A DNA stretch of 42,211 nucleotides from the NCBI GenBank assembly GCA_903929425.1, contig CAIYUO010000067.1, forward strand, positions 1 through 42,211, given 5' to 3'. The DNA is from an uncultured Bacteroidota bacterium. GTDB lineage: Bacteria > Bacteroidota > Bacteroidia > Chitinophagales > Chitinophagaceae. Shown here piece after piece: positions 15,270 through 23,440 of the stretch. A program made the translations under genes and the position numbers. The number at the start of each line of letters is the position of its first letter. Position 1 is the first letter of the stretch. The notes below the pieces were generated by a model, which was not told the origin of the DNA, did no database searches, and worked only from the letters and a program-made list of their open reading frames with translations.

Positions 15270-16010
15270 TTATAATGATTTTAAAAATAAAGCTAACCCT
15301 TTCTTTTTTTGTTCGTTAAAATCATAGCTTATATTTTTTGTAAAATAGGTATGTAAATCATATCCACTTGAAGCATCAGTAATAGATGAAATGACATCAT
15401 CAATGTGATTCAAACCATATTCATTTGCTAAATCAAAGGCATTTATAAAATCATCCGGAATGGCTTTGTTCGCTATCCAGGTTGCAAATACAAAAGGAAG
15501 CCCCGTATAAGCTATCCAAGCCTCCGCTAAATCATACACATATTTGAAATTGGATCTTGCCTGTAAAGCTCTATCTCCAATTATGACACCAGCCGATGTT
15601 CCATTTATTTGATGAATATACCCTTCATCGGCCTTAATAAAGTTTACGTCCTTTTTCCAAAACTGTTGCAATAATATTTTAGCCAATTGAACCGATGTCC
15701 TACTTTGATAATCTAAATAAACATTTTCAATTTGCTCCATTGGCACATCACTAAATATACAAACACTTGCCACTGCCGATTCGGCCCCAATACAATATTT
15801 TGAGACCAAATGCGCTTCCTTTAAAAGGGGGATAACTGCTACGGGCACTAATCCCATATCTATATTGCCATCAATTAAATCCTGGGCAATCATAGCCGGA
15901 TAAGCTTTGATGAGCTCAATCTGAGACATTAACCCAGATTGCTCAACTCCGTACAATAATGGACGTGTGTTTAAATAACTTACCGCCCCAATGCGCCACT
16001 TTCTCTCCAA
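15270..16010 (-). CDS. mqnA: Chorismate dehydratase, menaquinone (futalosine) pathway
   Basis: MqnA converts chorismate to 3-[(1-carboxyvinyl)oxy]benzoate, the entry step of the futalosine route to menaquinone. The N-terminal segment IGAVSYLNTRPLLYG (residues 7-21) is the family hallmark. GLVPVAVIP and GDRALQA further on match the periplasmic-binding-protein-like fold of MqnA/MqnD. Length (246 aa) is normal. No signal peptide is seen, so it is cytoplasmic. The start at 16010 lies close to the divergent purB. A TATCTTTG element on the minus strand (16034-16027) could be its -7 box. The presence of this gene suggests the organism uses menaquinone as its respiratory quinone. Confidence 0.92.
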   Translation of the reverse strand: MERKWRIGAVSYLNTRPLLYGVEQSGLMSQIELIKAYPAMIAQDLIDGNIDMGLVPVAVIPLLKEAHLVSKYCIGAESAVASVCIFSDVPMEQIENVYLDYQSRTSVQLAKILLQQFWKKDVNFIKADEGYIHQINGTSAGVIIGDRALQARSNFKYVYDLAEAWIAYTGLPFVFATWIANKAIPDDFINAFDLANEYGLNHIDDVISSITDASSGYDLHTYFTKNISYDFNEQKKKGLALFLKSL

Positions 16011-16016
16011 TTGAAT

Positions 16017-16034
16017 TAACTTTGTACAAAGATA
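16017..16034. promoter_or_regulatory. Facing -7 elements of purB (+) and mqnA (-) in one palindrome
   Basis: TAACTTTG (16017-16024, plus strand) and TATCTTTG (16034-16027, minus strand) both match TAnnTTTG. They meet in the perfect 12-base palindrome CTTTGTACAAAG (16020-16031). On the minus strand a TTG lies 21 bases upstream; on the plus strand no good -33 box is seen. The two promoters would overlap and probably cannot be occupied together. Confidence 0.42.
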
Positions 16035-16063
16035 TCAAAAACCAATTGTTTAAAGCAATCAAT

Positions 16064-17404
16064 ATGTCACAACTTAGTTCCATATCCCCAATTGATGGTC
16101 GTTACCATAAACAAACCCAAAACCTAAGTGGCTACTTTTCGGAATTTGGATTAATAAAGTATAGAGTGTTAGTAGAAGTACACTATTTTTTATTTCTTGC
16201 TGATAAAAAGTTTTTTAAAATTACCCCTGCTTTAAAGAAAACACTTTTAGCGGTAGTTGATAATTTTTCAGAAGAAGATGCACAAAAAATAAAAACAATT
16301 GAAGCAACTACTAATCATGATGTAAAAGCAGTTGAATACTTTTTAAAGGAAATATTAGATGCGCATAAAGCAAGTGAATTAAAAGAGTGGATTCATTTTG
16401 GATTGACATCACAAGACATAAATAACACTGCTATCCCATTAAGTTGGAAAGACGCCATGGAAAACAATACCTTACCTGCTTTAGTTAATTTGCAAAACAG
16501 ATTATACCAATTTGCAAAGCAATGGAAAACGGTTCCCTTATTAGCGCGTACGCATGGTCAACCCGCTTCTCCTACTACTTTAGGAAAAGAAATAATGGTA
16601 TTTGTGGAGCGTTTACACAATCAAATTGAATTATTCACTGCGATACCTTACGCTGCAAAATTTGGAGGAGCAACAGGCAACTTTAATGCGCATCATATTG
16701 CCTATCCAAAAAAGAATTGGGTATCACTTGGCAATGAATTTGTAGAAGACATTTTAGGGTTACAAAGAATGCAGTTTACCACACAAATTGAACACTACGA
16801 TAATTTTGCAGCACATTGTGATAACTTGAAAAGAATCAACAATATATTAATTGATTTGTCCCGTGATATCTGGACCTACATATCAATGGATTACTTTAAG
16901 CAACAAACCAAAAAAGGTGAAGTAGGCTCTAGCGCTATGCCTCATAAAGTAAACCCAATTGACTTTGAAAATGCAGAAGGAAACTTAGGTATTGCAAATG
17001 CTTTATTGGAACATTTAGCAGCGAAACTACCTATTAGTCGTTTACAAAGAGACTTAACTGATTCTACTGTTTTAAGAAATATTGGCGTTCCAGTTGGACA
17101 TTTAGCCATTGCGATTAACTCCTTAGAAAAAGGCTTAGGGAAATTAATATTAAATGAAGTAAAAATTCAGGAGGATCTTGAAAATAACTGGGCAGTAGTA
17201 GCGGAAGCAATACAAACCATTTTGCGTCGTGAAAAATATCCTAATCCTTATGAAGCCTTAAAAGATTTAACAAGAGGCAATAGTAAGATTGATAAAAAAT
17301 CAATGCACAAATTTATTGACGGATTAAAAGTGACTGTTGCTTTGAAAAAAGAATTAAAGCAAATCACACCTCAAAATTATACAGGTATTACAGCGGAGTA
17401 CTAA
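16064..17404 (+). CDS. purB: Adenylosuccinate lyase
   Basis: PurB catalyses two fumarate-releasing steps of purine synthesis (SAICAR to AICAR, and adenylosuccinate to AMP) as a cytoplasmic homotetramer. I choose the ATG at 16064 (446 aa), because the protein then begins MSQLSSISPIDGRYHKQT, the conserved N-terminus. An upstream in-frame start would run into the mqnA promoter region. The fumarate-lyase signature GSSAMPHKVNP is at residues 288-298, and THGQPASPTTLGKE is the other substrate-binding block. Length agrees with the Escherichia coli-type enzyme (about 456 aa). It is divergent from mqnA. Confidence 0.96.
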   Translation: MSQLSSISPIDGRYHKQTQNLSGYFSEFGLIKYRVLVEVHYFLFLADKKFFKITPALKKTLLAVVDNFSEEDAQKIKTIEATTNHDVKAVEYFLKEILDAHKASELKEWIHFGLTSQDINNTAIPLSWKDAMENNTLPALVNLQNRLYQFAKQWKTVPLLARTHGQPASPTTLGKEIMVFVERLHNQIELFTAIPYAAKFGGATGNFNAHHIAYPKKNWVSLGNEFVEDILGLQRMQFTTQIEHYDNFAAHCDNLKRINNILIDLSRDIWTYISMDYFKQQTKKGEVGSSAMPHKVNPIDFENAEGNLGIANALLEHLAAKLPISRLQRDLTDSTVLRNIGVPVGHLAIAINSLEKGLGKLILNEVKIQEDLENNWAVVAEAIQTILRREKYPNPYEALKDLTRGNSKIDKKSMHKFIDGLKVTVALKKELKQITPQNYTGITAEY

Positions 17405-17445
17405 TTAGGAAGTAGCCTGCCGCTTTCTTATTATAAGATATTGTG

Positions 17446-18024
17446 CTAGATAGCGTCTCCTTCACTAGGTGGCGCTATTTTTTTGCGCGGTTCTTTTTTA
17501 TTTAACAGGGTATGAATAGGCGCCATCCCTTCTTTTTCAATGGCCATGGTTAATACCTGCGCAGTAGCTGCTGCATCGCCCCAAGCGCGGTGACGTCCCT
17601 CAATGCGAATGCCCAAATCACGTGTTAAAGAACCCAATCCATATTTCAATAAACCGGGGAAAACTTTTTTACTTAATCGAATCGTACACAATTTGGGAGC
17701 CGACCATTCATAGCCATGGTGATTTAATAAATAGTGAACAAAGCCATAATCAAAACTAACATTATGTGCTACGAAAATTCGATCCTTTAATAAATTATAA
17801 ATTTGTGGAGCCACTTCTTCAAAAAGTGGTGCAGTCGAAACCATTTCGTCACTAATACCCGTCATGTTGACTATAAATGGTGGTATTTTTTGCCGAGGGT
17901 TAATGAGGGTAACATATTTACCCGTCACTTCCACCCCATTGTGCATAACAATAGCAATTTCAGTAATGCCATGAGATTGTGGCATTCCACCCGTGGTTTC
18001 AATATCAACTACTGCAAATTCCAT
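17446..18024 (-). CDS. 3'-5' exonuclease of the DnaQ / DEDD family
   Basis: I take the ATG at 18024 (192 aa), so that the protein begins MEFAVVDIETTGG with the first catalytic acidic pair (Asp7, Glu9) at the N-terminus, as in polymerase III epsilon-like proteins. A longer frame to 18123 would overlap the divergent valS start and adds a residue run without conserved pattern. Later motifs are VAHNVSFDYGF (Exo II Asp) and HRAWGDAAAT (Exo III, the HxxxxD that defines the DEDDh type). The fold trims 3' ends of DNA or RNA. Because it is not fused to a polymerase or GIY-YIG domain, it could be a proofreading subunit or a stand-alone repair or RNA-processing nuclease. Confidence 0.85.
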   Translation of the reverse strand: MEFAVVDIETTGGMPQSHGITEIAIVMHNGVEVTGKYVTLINPRQKIPPFIVNMTGISDEMVSTAPLFEEVAPQIYNLLKDRIFVAHNVSFDYGFVHYLLNHHGYEWSAPKLCTIRLSKKVFPGLLKYGLGSLTRDLGIRIEGRHRAWGDAAATAQVLTMAIEKEGMAPIHTLLNKKEPRKKIAPPSEGDAI

Positions 18025-18074
18025 TGGGGGCCAAGTTCGTACATTTTTGTCAAAATAAGCTTGTGGCTTTTCCT

Positions 18075-18082
18075 TATTTTTG
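18075..18082 (+). promoter_or_regulatory. Candidate -7 element for valS
   Basis: TATTTTTG matches TAnnTTTG and ends 27 bases before the valS ATG at 18110. A TTTG lies 25 bases further upstream, longer than the ideal spacer. Confidence 0.38.
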
Positions 18083-18109
18083 TGGCTCAATTTAGGTAAA
18101 GAAAAAAGC

Positions 18110-20731
18110 ATGGAACTGAGCAAAAATTATATACCAGGTGAAGTAGAAAACAAATGGTATCAGCATTGGATCGAAAAAGGATATTTCCACAGTGAGCCAA
18201 ATAACAAACCGGCATATACCGTGGTCATCCCTCCACCCAATGTAACAGGTGTTTTACACATGGGCCATTGCTTAAACAATACTATTCAGGATATATTAGT
18301 TCGTCGCGCCCGTATGCAAGGAATGAACCCTTGTTGGGTACCGGGAACAGACCATGCTTCTATTGCAACGGAAGCAAAAGTGGTTGCCATGTTAAGAGAA
18401 AGAGGAATAGCAAAATCATCTTTATCTAGAGACGAATTTTTGACATACGCTTGGGAATGGAAAGAAAAATACGGAGGCATCATTTTACAGCAGTTAAGAA
18501 AAATGGGCTGTAGTTTGGATTGGGATCGTACTTCTTTTACCATGGATCCTGATTACTATGAAACCGTTATTAAAGTATTTGTTGACTTGTACAATAAGGG
18601 TAAAATTTATCGCGGCAAACGTATGATTAACTGGGATGTACGCGCTAAAACTGCTTTAAGTGACGAGGAAGTAATTCATAAGGAAGTAAATGGTAAAATG
18701 TACCATATCCGTTACAAATTGGATATGCCTGGTGATGAATATATTACCATTGCAACTGTTAGACCTGAAACCATTTTTGGAGACACTGCTATATGTGTGC
18801 ACCCAAAGGATGATCGTTACAAAAATTTAGTAGGCAAACATGCATTTGTTCCCATGATTAATCGCCGTATTCCTATTATCGCGGATGATTATATTGAAAT
18901 AGAATTTGGAACAGGCGCATTGAAAGTAACCCCGGCACATGATATCAACGACTTTAACTTAGGTCAAAAACATGGCTTAGAAGTAATTGAAACATTGAAT
19001 GAAGACGGAACGATGAACGAGGCTGCACCAATGTATATTGGCAAGGATCGTTTAGAAGTTAGAAAAATAATCGCAGCTGATTTAGAAGCGAGTGGCAATT
19101 TAGTGAAATTAGAAGATTACGTAAATCAAGTAGGATTCAGTGAAAGAACCGATGCGGTTGTCGAACCTAGATTAAGTTTACAATGGTGGGTGGACATGAA
19201 ACAATTAGCAGGGCCCGCATTAGAAGCCGTGATGAGTGATGAGATTCAATTTCATCCTGCTAAATTTAAGAACGTTTACCGCCACTGGATGGACAATATC
19301 AAGGACTGGTGTATTAGTCGTCAACTATGGTGGGGTCATCGCATTCCAGCATGGTATGATACCGATGGCAATGTTTATGTTGCAGAAAACGAAGCAGCGG
19401 TAAATGCAAAATATCCAGAGACAAAAGGAAAAACTTTAACACAGGATGCTGACTGTTTGGATACTTGGTTTAGTAGTTGGTTATGGCCTATTGAAGTATT
19501 TAAAGGCATGTCGAATCCAAACAATGCCGAAATTAATTATTACTACCCTACGAGTACATTAGTGACTGCCCCTGAAATTATATTCTTTTGGGTAGCGCGT
19601 ATGATTATGGCGGGCGAAGAGTATATGGGTAAGATTCCCTTTAAGGATGTTTACTTTACAGGTATAGTGCGTGATAAGCAAGGACGTAAAATGAGTAAGA
19701 GTTTGGGTAATTCACCTGACTTATTGGGACTCATTGATCAATATGGAGCGGATGCAGTGCGATTTGGTATTATGATTGCTTCTCCTGCTGGAAATGATTT
19801 ATTATTTGATGAATCAACTTTAGAGCAAGGAAGAAATTTCAATAGTAAATTATGGAATGCAGCCAAGTTGTTAAAAATGTGGGAGTCTCGAATTGATACT
19901 GGCATTAGCACGGAAGGAAAAGTGGAACAGGATGCTGCTTTTGCAATGGATTGGTTCCAAGCAAAATTAAGTGCTACACAAATTGAAGTTGATGGCATGT
20001 TAAAAGAGTTTCGTTTAAGCGAAGCCTTAAAAACCATTTACGGATTAATTTGGGACGACTATTGTAGTTGGTATTTGGAATGGATCAAACCAGGATTTGA
20101 GCAACCTATTCATGCCGATGTATATAATAAGAGTATTGAATTTTATGATTCCTTATTACAATTGTTACATCCATTCATGCCATTCATAACCGAGGAATTA
20201 CACCATGCTTTAAAAACGCAGACACTGGATTTATGTATTAAAGAATATGAAGCCATAGGAAAAGTAGACGAAGCTGTATTAAATGCAGGCGCATTACTTA
20301 AGAATGTAATTTCTACATTACGTGACGCGAGAAATAAAAATCAAATCAAACCAAAGGACGCCATTGAATTGCATATTCAATCTGAAAACAATACTGCTTA
20401 CCAAACGATTGAAAACATTTTAGCGAAACAAGTAAATGCAAAATCAGTTGCATACACGAGTGCTTCAATTGGTTCTAGCATTGTTGTGGCATTAGAAAAA
20501 GATAAGTTTTATTTAGTAGCTGATCAAGCAATTGATACGGCAAGCTTGAAAGAAAATTTATTGAAGGATTTAGAACATCAGAAAGGATTCCTAGCCTCTG
20601 TTGAAAAGAAATTAAGCAATGAGAAATTTGTGCAAAATGCAAAGCCTGAAATTATAGCCATAGAGCAAAAGAAAAAGGCCGATGCTTTAGCGAGAATTCA
20701 AACCATTGAAGAGAGTTTAGCGCAATTATAA
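18110..20731 (+). CDS. valS: Valine--tRNA ligase
   Basis: ValS charges tRNA-Val with valine and edits mischarged threonine. The ATG at 18110 gives 873 aa beginning MELSKNYIPGEVENKWYQ, the usual N-terminus. The class I HIGH motif appears as HMGH at residues 50-53 within PPPNVTGVLHMGH, and KMSKS is at 527-531. Between them lies the CP1 editing domain, with TVRPETIFGDTA. The anticodon-binding domain follows, and the last 65 residues form the Val-specific coiled coil with repeated Leu, Glu and Lys. Its length is normal for the family. It is divergent from the exonuclease and followed by a clear terminator. Confidence 0.97.
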   Translation: MELSKNYIPGEVENKWYQHWIEKGYFHSEPNNKPAYTVVIPPPNVTGVLHMGHCLNNTIQDILVRRARMQGMNPCWVPGTDHASIATEAKVVAMLRERGIAKSSLSRDEFLTYAWEWKEKYGGIILQQLRKMGCSLDWDRTSFTMDPDYYETVIKVFVDLYNKGKIYRGKRMINWDVRAKTALSDEEVIHKEVNGKMYHIRYKLDMPGDEYITIATVRPETIFGDTAICVHPKDDRYKNLVGKHAFVPMINRRIPIIADDYIEIEFGTGALKVTPAHDINDFNLGQKHGLEVIETLNEDGTMNEAAPMYIGKDRLEVRKIIAADLEASGNLVKLEDYVNQVGFSERTDAVVEPRLSLQWWVDMKQLAGPALEAVMSDEIQFHPAKFKNVYRHWMDNIKDWCISRQLWWGHRIPAWYDTDGNVYVAENEAAVNAKYPETKGKTLTQDADCLDTWFSSWLWPIEVFKGMSNPNNAEINYYYPTSTLVTAPEIIFFWVARMIMAGEEYMGKIPFKDVYFTGIVRDKQGRKMSKSLGNSPDLLGLIDQYGADAVRFGIMIASPAGNDLLFDESTLEQGRNFNSKLWNAAKLLKMWESRIDTGISTEGKVEQDAAFAMDWFQAKLSATQIEVDGMLKEFRLSEALKTIYGLIWDDYCSWYLEWIKPGFEQPIHADVYNKSIEFYDSLLQLLHPFMPFITEELHHALKTQTLDLCIKEYEAIGKVDEAVLNAGALLKNVISTLRDARNKNQIKPKDAIELHIQSENNTAYQTIENILAKQVNAKSVAYTSASIGSSIVVALEKDKFYLVADQAIDTASLKENLLKDLEHQKGFLASVEKKLSNEKFVQNAKPEIIAIEQKKKADALARIQTIEESLAQL

Positions 20732-20738
20732 TTCAACA

Positions 20739-20767
20739 ACGAGCCTCTAATAAGAGGCTCGTTTATT
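20739..20767 (+). terminator. Terminator after valS
   Basis: A perfect 10-bp stem, ACGAGCCTCT (20739-20748) with AGAGGCTCGT (20753-20762) and a 4-nt AATA loop, starts eight bases after the valS stop. The following T-tract is weak (TTATTT). Confidence 0.75.
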
Positions 20768-20793
20768 TACACTACTATTATCCCTTACTAATT

Positions 20794-21324
20794 ATGAGTG
20801 AAATAATGATAAGACCTGCAACACTTGAAGATCGTGCATTTATCCGTTCCGTTTCGGAACGCACCTGGCCTAGCACTTATGGGCACATAATATCACAGGA
20901 ACAAATTGATTTCATGCTGGACTGGATGTATAGTGATACTTCCATGGAAGAACAATTTGCAAAAGGCCATAAGTTTTTCATCGCTAACTTAAATGGTGAC
21001 GATATTGGATTTTGCTCTGTGAGTAAGGAAGGTGCTGAAAACGAGGAAGGTGAAAATGAGGTTTCGAATAACACAACGCACAAATTAAATAAACTATACG
21101 TTTTACCAAGCGCGCATGGCACCGGATCGGGAAAAGCATTATTAAACAAAGCAATTGAAATTGCAAAAGCAGAGGGTTCCGCTTCCCTATTCTTACAAGT
21201 AAACAAACTGAATAACGCCTATACTTTTTATCTTAAAAATGGATTTGTGAAAGAGGAAGAATTTAAGTTCGATATTGGCAATGGCTTTTTTATGGATGAC
21301 TATGTGATGCGATTAACTTTTTAA
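20794..21324 (+). CDS. GNAT-family N-acetyltransferase
   Basis: This 176-residue acetyl-CoA-dependent acetyltransferase has an unknown acceptor. The start IMIRPATLEDRAFI is a common GNAT N-terminus. LYVLPSAHGTGSGKALL (residues 99-115) is the acetyl-CoA pyrophosphate-binding loop, in which AHGTGSG fits the Q/R-x-x-G-x-G/A pattern in part. NAYTFYLKNGF later is motif B. An acidic low-complexity insert (ENEEGENE) precedes the CoA loop. It lies after the valS terminator and is convergent with the Lrp-type gene, with an 8-bp gap. Confidence 0.85.
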   Translation: MSEIMIRPATLEDRAFIRSVSERTWPSTYGHIISQEQIDFMLDWMYSDTSMEEQFAKGHKFFIANLNGDDIGFCSVSKEGAENEEGENEVSNNTTHKLNKLYVLPSAHGTGSGKALLNKAIEIAKAEGSASLFLQVNKLNNAYTFYLKNGFVKEEEFKFDIGNGFFMDDYVMRLTF

Positions 21325-21332
21325 TTTAATTA

Positions 21333-21872
21333 CTAAACCATCACATGGGTTTGCTTCACCACCCCCATAATAAATACACTCTGAACCTGGCCTATATTTT
21401 CGGCCTGGCTTAATTTGTTTACATGAAAATTATAATAACTATTCATGTCTGCTGCAATGATTTTTAACATAAAATCAAATTCGCCCGAAATACTATAGCA
21501 CTCCACTACCTCAGGCAATTCATTAATGAGTTTAATAAATTGAGTGCCCGATTTTTTACTATGTTGATTTAAGGACACATAGCAAATCACCATTAACCCC
21601 TTATTGATTTTAGTACCATCAATCAAAGTGGCATATTGCTTAATCACACCGGAAGCTTCTAACCTTTTTATTCTTTCATGAACGGGTGTGGTACTCAACT
21701 GAACCAACTCGGAAATTTCTTTCACACTCATCCTAGCATTGTCTTGCAATAATCTTAAAATGGCGATATCTTTTACATCCAAGGGCACGGTATTTTGCAT
21801 AGCCGGGGATGAACTATTTTGAAAACTATTTGGATCAGTAGCCGAAACATCTATTTTAACCTTGTTTTTCAT
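21333..21872 (-). CDS. Lrp/AsnC-family transcriptional regulator
   Basis: This DNA-binding regulator of the feast/famine type is usually tuned by amino acids and works as octamers or dimers of dimers. An N-terminal winged helix-turn-helix (LDVKDIAILRLLQDNARMS then VKEISELVQLSTTPVHERI) is followed by an RAM ligand-binding domain with VVECYSISGEFDFML. The ATG at 21872 gives 179 aa with a 24-residue polar leader. The ATG at 21800 would give the canonical 155 aa, so the start is uncertain. The gene is divergent from ahcY, and an Lrp-like site lies in the space between. Targets are therefore probably itself and ahcY, by inference. Confidence 0.9.
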   Translation of the reverse strand: MKNKVKIDVSATDPNSFQNSSSPAMQNTVPLDVKDIAILRLLQDNARMSVKEISELVQLSTTPVHERIKRLEASGVIKQYATLIDGTKINKGLMVICYVSLNQHSKKSGTQFIKLINELPEVVECYSISGEFDFMLKIIAADMNSYYNFHVNKLSQAENIGQVQSVFIMGVVKQTHVMV

Positions 21873-21910
21873 ACTAAAAAAGCATTTATATCATTAAAAT
21901 TAACCAATAT

Positions 21911-21925
21911 TAGTATAATTCACTA
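21911..21925. promoter_or_regulatory. Lrp-like operator candidate between the lrp-type gene and ahcY
   Basis: TAGTATAATTCACTA agrees at 13 of 15 positions with the Escherichia coli Lrp consensus YAGHAWATTWTDCTR, recalled from the literature. It lies 38 bases upstream of the longer lrp-type start and about 40 bases before the ahcY -7 box. An 8-base word, ACCAATAT, occurs at 21903-21910 and again at 21956-21963, next to the operator and over the -7 box. Confidence 0.4.
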
Positions 21926-21962
21926 TTTTTTTGATAAATTTTATTATTATCTACTACCAATA

Positions 21963-21970
21963 TACCTTTG
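21963..21970 (+). promoter_or_regulatory. Candidate -7 element of ahcY
   Basis: TACCTTTG fits TAnnTTTG and ends 20 bases before the ATG at 21991. The -33 region is only T-rich, so the promoter may depend on an activator. Confidence 0.5.
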
Positions 21971-21990
21971 TGCCTTAAATAAATACTATT

Positions 21991-23310
21991 ATGGGCTTAC
22001 AAAACATTGATTTTAGCTTACCATATAAGGTAGCAGACATTACCCTAGCAGAATGGGGTCGTAAAGAAATTCGTTTAGCCGAAGCTGAAATGCCAGGTTT
22101 AATGAGTATCCGTGCTGAATACGGACCTAGCCAACCATTAAAAGGTGCGCGTATTGCAGGTTGTTTACACATGACAATTCAAACTGCTGTGTTAATTGAA
22201 ACATTAACTGCATTAGGTGCAGAAGTTAAGTGGAGCTCTTGTAACATATTCTCTACACAGGACCAAGCTGCTGCTGCAATTGCTGCTGCAGGTATTGGTG
22301 TTTTTGCTTGGAAAGGTCAAAGCGTTGAAGAGGGTGATTGGTGTATTGAACAAACATTATTTTTTGGTGGTGAAGACCGTCCATTGAATATGATTTTGGA
22401 TGATGGTGGTGATTTAACAAATATGGTATTGGATCAATACCCTCAATTTGTTGCTGGTATTAAAGGTTTATCTGAAGAAACAACAACAGGTGTACACCGT
22501 TTATATGAGCGTATGGCAAAAGGTACTTTACCAATGCCTGCAATCAATGTAAACGATTCGGTTACAAAATCTAAATTTGATAATAAGTATGGTTGTCAAG
22601 AATCATTAGTTGATGCGATTCGTCGTGCTACTGATGTGATGATGGCTGGTAAAGTAGCTGTAGTAGGTTCATACGGTGACGTAGGAAAAGGTTCGGCTGC
22701 TTCATTACGTGGTGCTGGTTGTCGTGTAATTGTTACTGAGATTGATCCAATTTGTGCGTTACAAGCAGCAATGGATGGTTATGAAGTAAAAAAAATGATT
22801 AATGCAGTTCAAGAAGCTGACATTATTGTTACTGCTTCAGGTTGTCGCGATTTGATCAACGAAAAGCATTTCAGAGTTATGAAGGACAAGGCGATTGTTT
22901 GTAATATTGGTCACTTTGATATCGAAATTGATATGGCATGGTTAAATAAAAACTACGGTCATACAAAAGATACCATCAAACCTCAAGTTGATTTATACAA
23001 TATTGAAGGTAAAGATGTGATTGTATTAGCTGAAGGTCGTTTAGTAAACTTAGGTTGTGCAACTGGTCACCCATCATTTGTGATGAGTAACTCATTCTCA
23101 AACCAAACATTAGCACAAATTGAATTATGGAATAACCATAAAAACTACGAAAACAAAGTTTATGTATTACCTAAGCATTTGGATGAGAAGGTAGCACGTT
23201 TACACCTTGCAAAAGTAGGTGCTGAATTAGACGAATTAACTACTGAGCAAGCTGCTTACTTAGGTATTCCTCAAGCAGGACCATTTAAGTCTGATATGTA
23301 CAGATACTAG
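21991..23310 (+). CDS. ahcY: Adenosylhomocysteinase
   Basis: AhcY hydrolyses S-adenosylhomocysteine to adenosine and homocysteine, relieving product inhibition of methyltransferases. The 439-residue length is normal. [15 protein letters not shown] lies in the substrate domain. [16 protein letters not shown] holds the conserved Asn, Lys and Asp that contact the ligand. [11 protein letters not shown] is the NAD-binding glycine loop, and the C-terminal KSDMYRY tail completes the neighbouring subunit's NAD site. The enzyme is a cytoplasmic tetramer with tightly bound NAD. Codons such as GGT, GCT and CGT are much more uniform than in neighbouring genes, indicating strong expression. A strong terminator follows. 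An Lrp-type regulator is divergent. Confidence 0.97.
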   Translation: MGLQNIDFSLPYKVADITLAEWGRKEIRLAEAEMPGLMSIRAEYGPSQPLKGARIAGCLHMTIQTAVLIETLTALGAEVKWSSCNIFSTQDQAAAAIAAAGIGVFAWKGQSVEEGDWCIEQTLFFGGEDRPLNMILDDGGDLTNMVLDQYPQFVAGIKGLSEETTTGVHRLYERMAKGTLPMPAINVNDSVTKSKFDNKYGCQESLVDAIRRATDVMMAGKVAVVGSYGDVGKGSAASLRGAGCRVIVTEIDPICALQAAMDGYEVKKMINAVQEADIIVTASGCRDLINEKHFRVMKDKAIVCNIGHFDIEIDMAWLNKNYGHTKDTIKPQVDLYNIEGKDVIVLAEGRLVNLGCATGHPSFVMSNSFSNQTLAQIELWNNHKNYENKVYVLPKHLDEKVARLHLAKVGAELDELTTEQAAYLGIPQAGPFKSDMYRY

Positions 23311-23358
23311 TGGATAAATTGACGATTTCAATAAAATAGAATTAGTTCAAGATCCCCC

Positions 23359-23391
23359 AAGCCGCTCCGAATTTTCGGGGCGGCTTTTTTA
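23359..23391 (+). terminator. Terminator of ahcY
   Basis: A 12-bp stem with one G-T pair, AAGCCGCTCCGA (23359-23370) with TCGGGGCGGCTT (23375-23386) and loop ATTT, runs into TTTTTT. It is a strong Rho-independent terminator. Confidence 0.9.
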
Positions 23392-23440
23392 TTTTTAGTA
23401 CCTTTAGAATGCTTCTTAAAATAAGATAAAACGATTGTAT

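Noticed and set aside
15959..16063. N-terminal extension of PurB by 35 residues
   Set aside because: Conserved PurB sequence begins at the ATG at 16064. The extension overlaps the mqnA start and both promoter elements.
18025..18123. N-terminal extension of the exonuclease by 33 residues
   Set aside because: The catalytic DxE motif is normally near the N-terminus. The extension would overlap the valS start and contains its -7 element in reverse.
21873..21990. SAH or SAM riboswitch before ahcY
   Set aside because: The 118-base spacer is almost entirely A and T, with no GC-rich pairing or conserved riboswitch core, and the probable -7 element leaves a leader of only about 15 bases.
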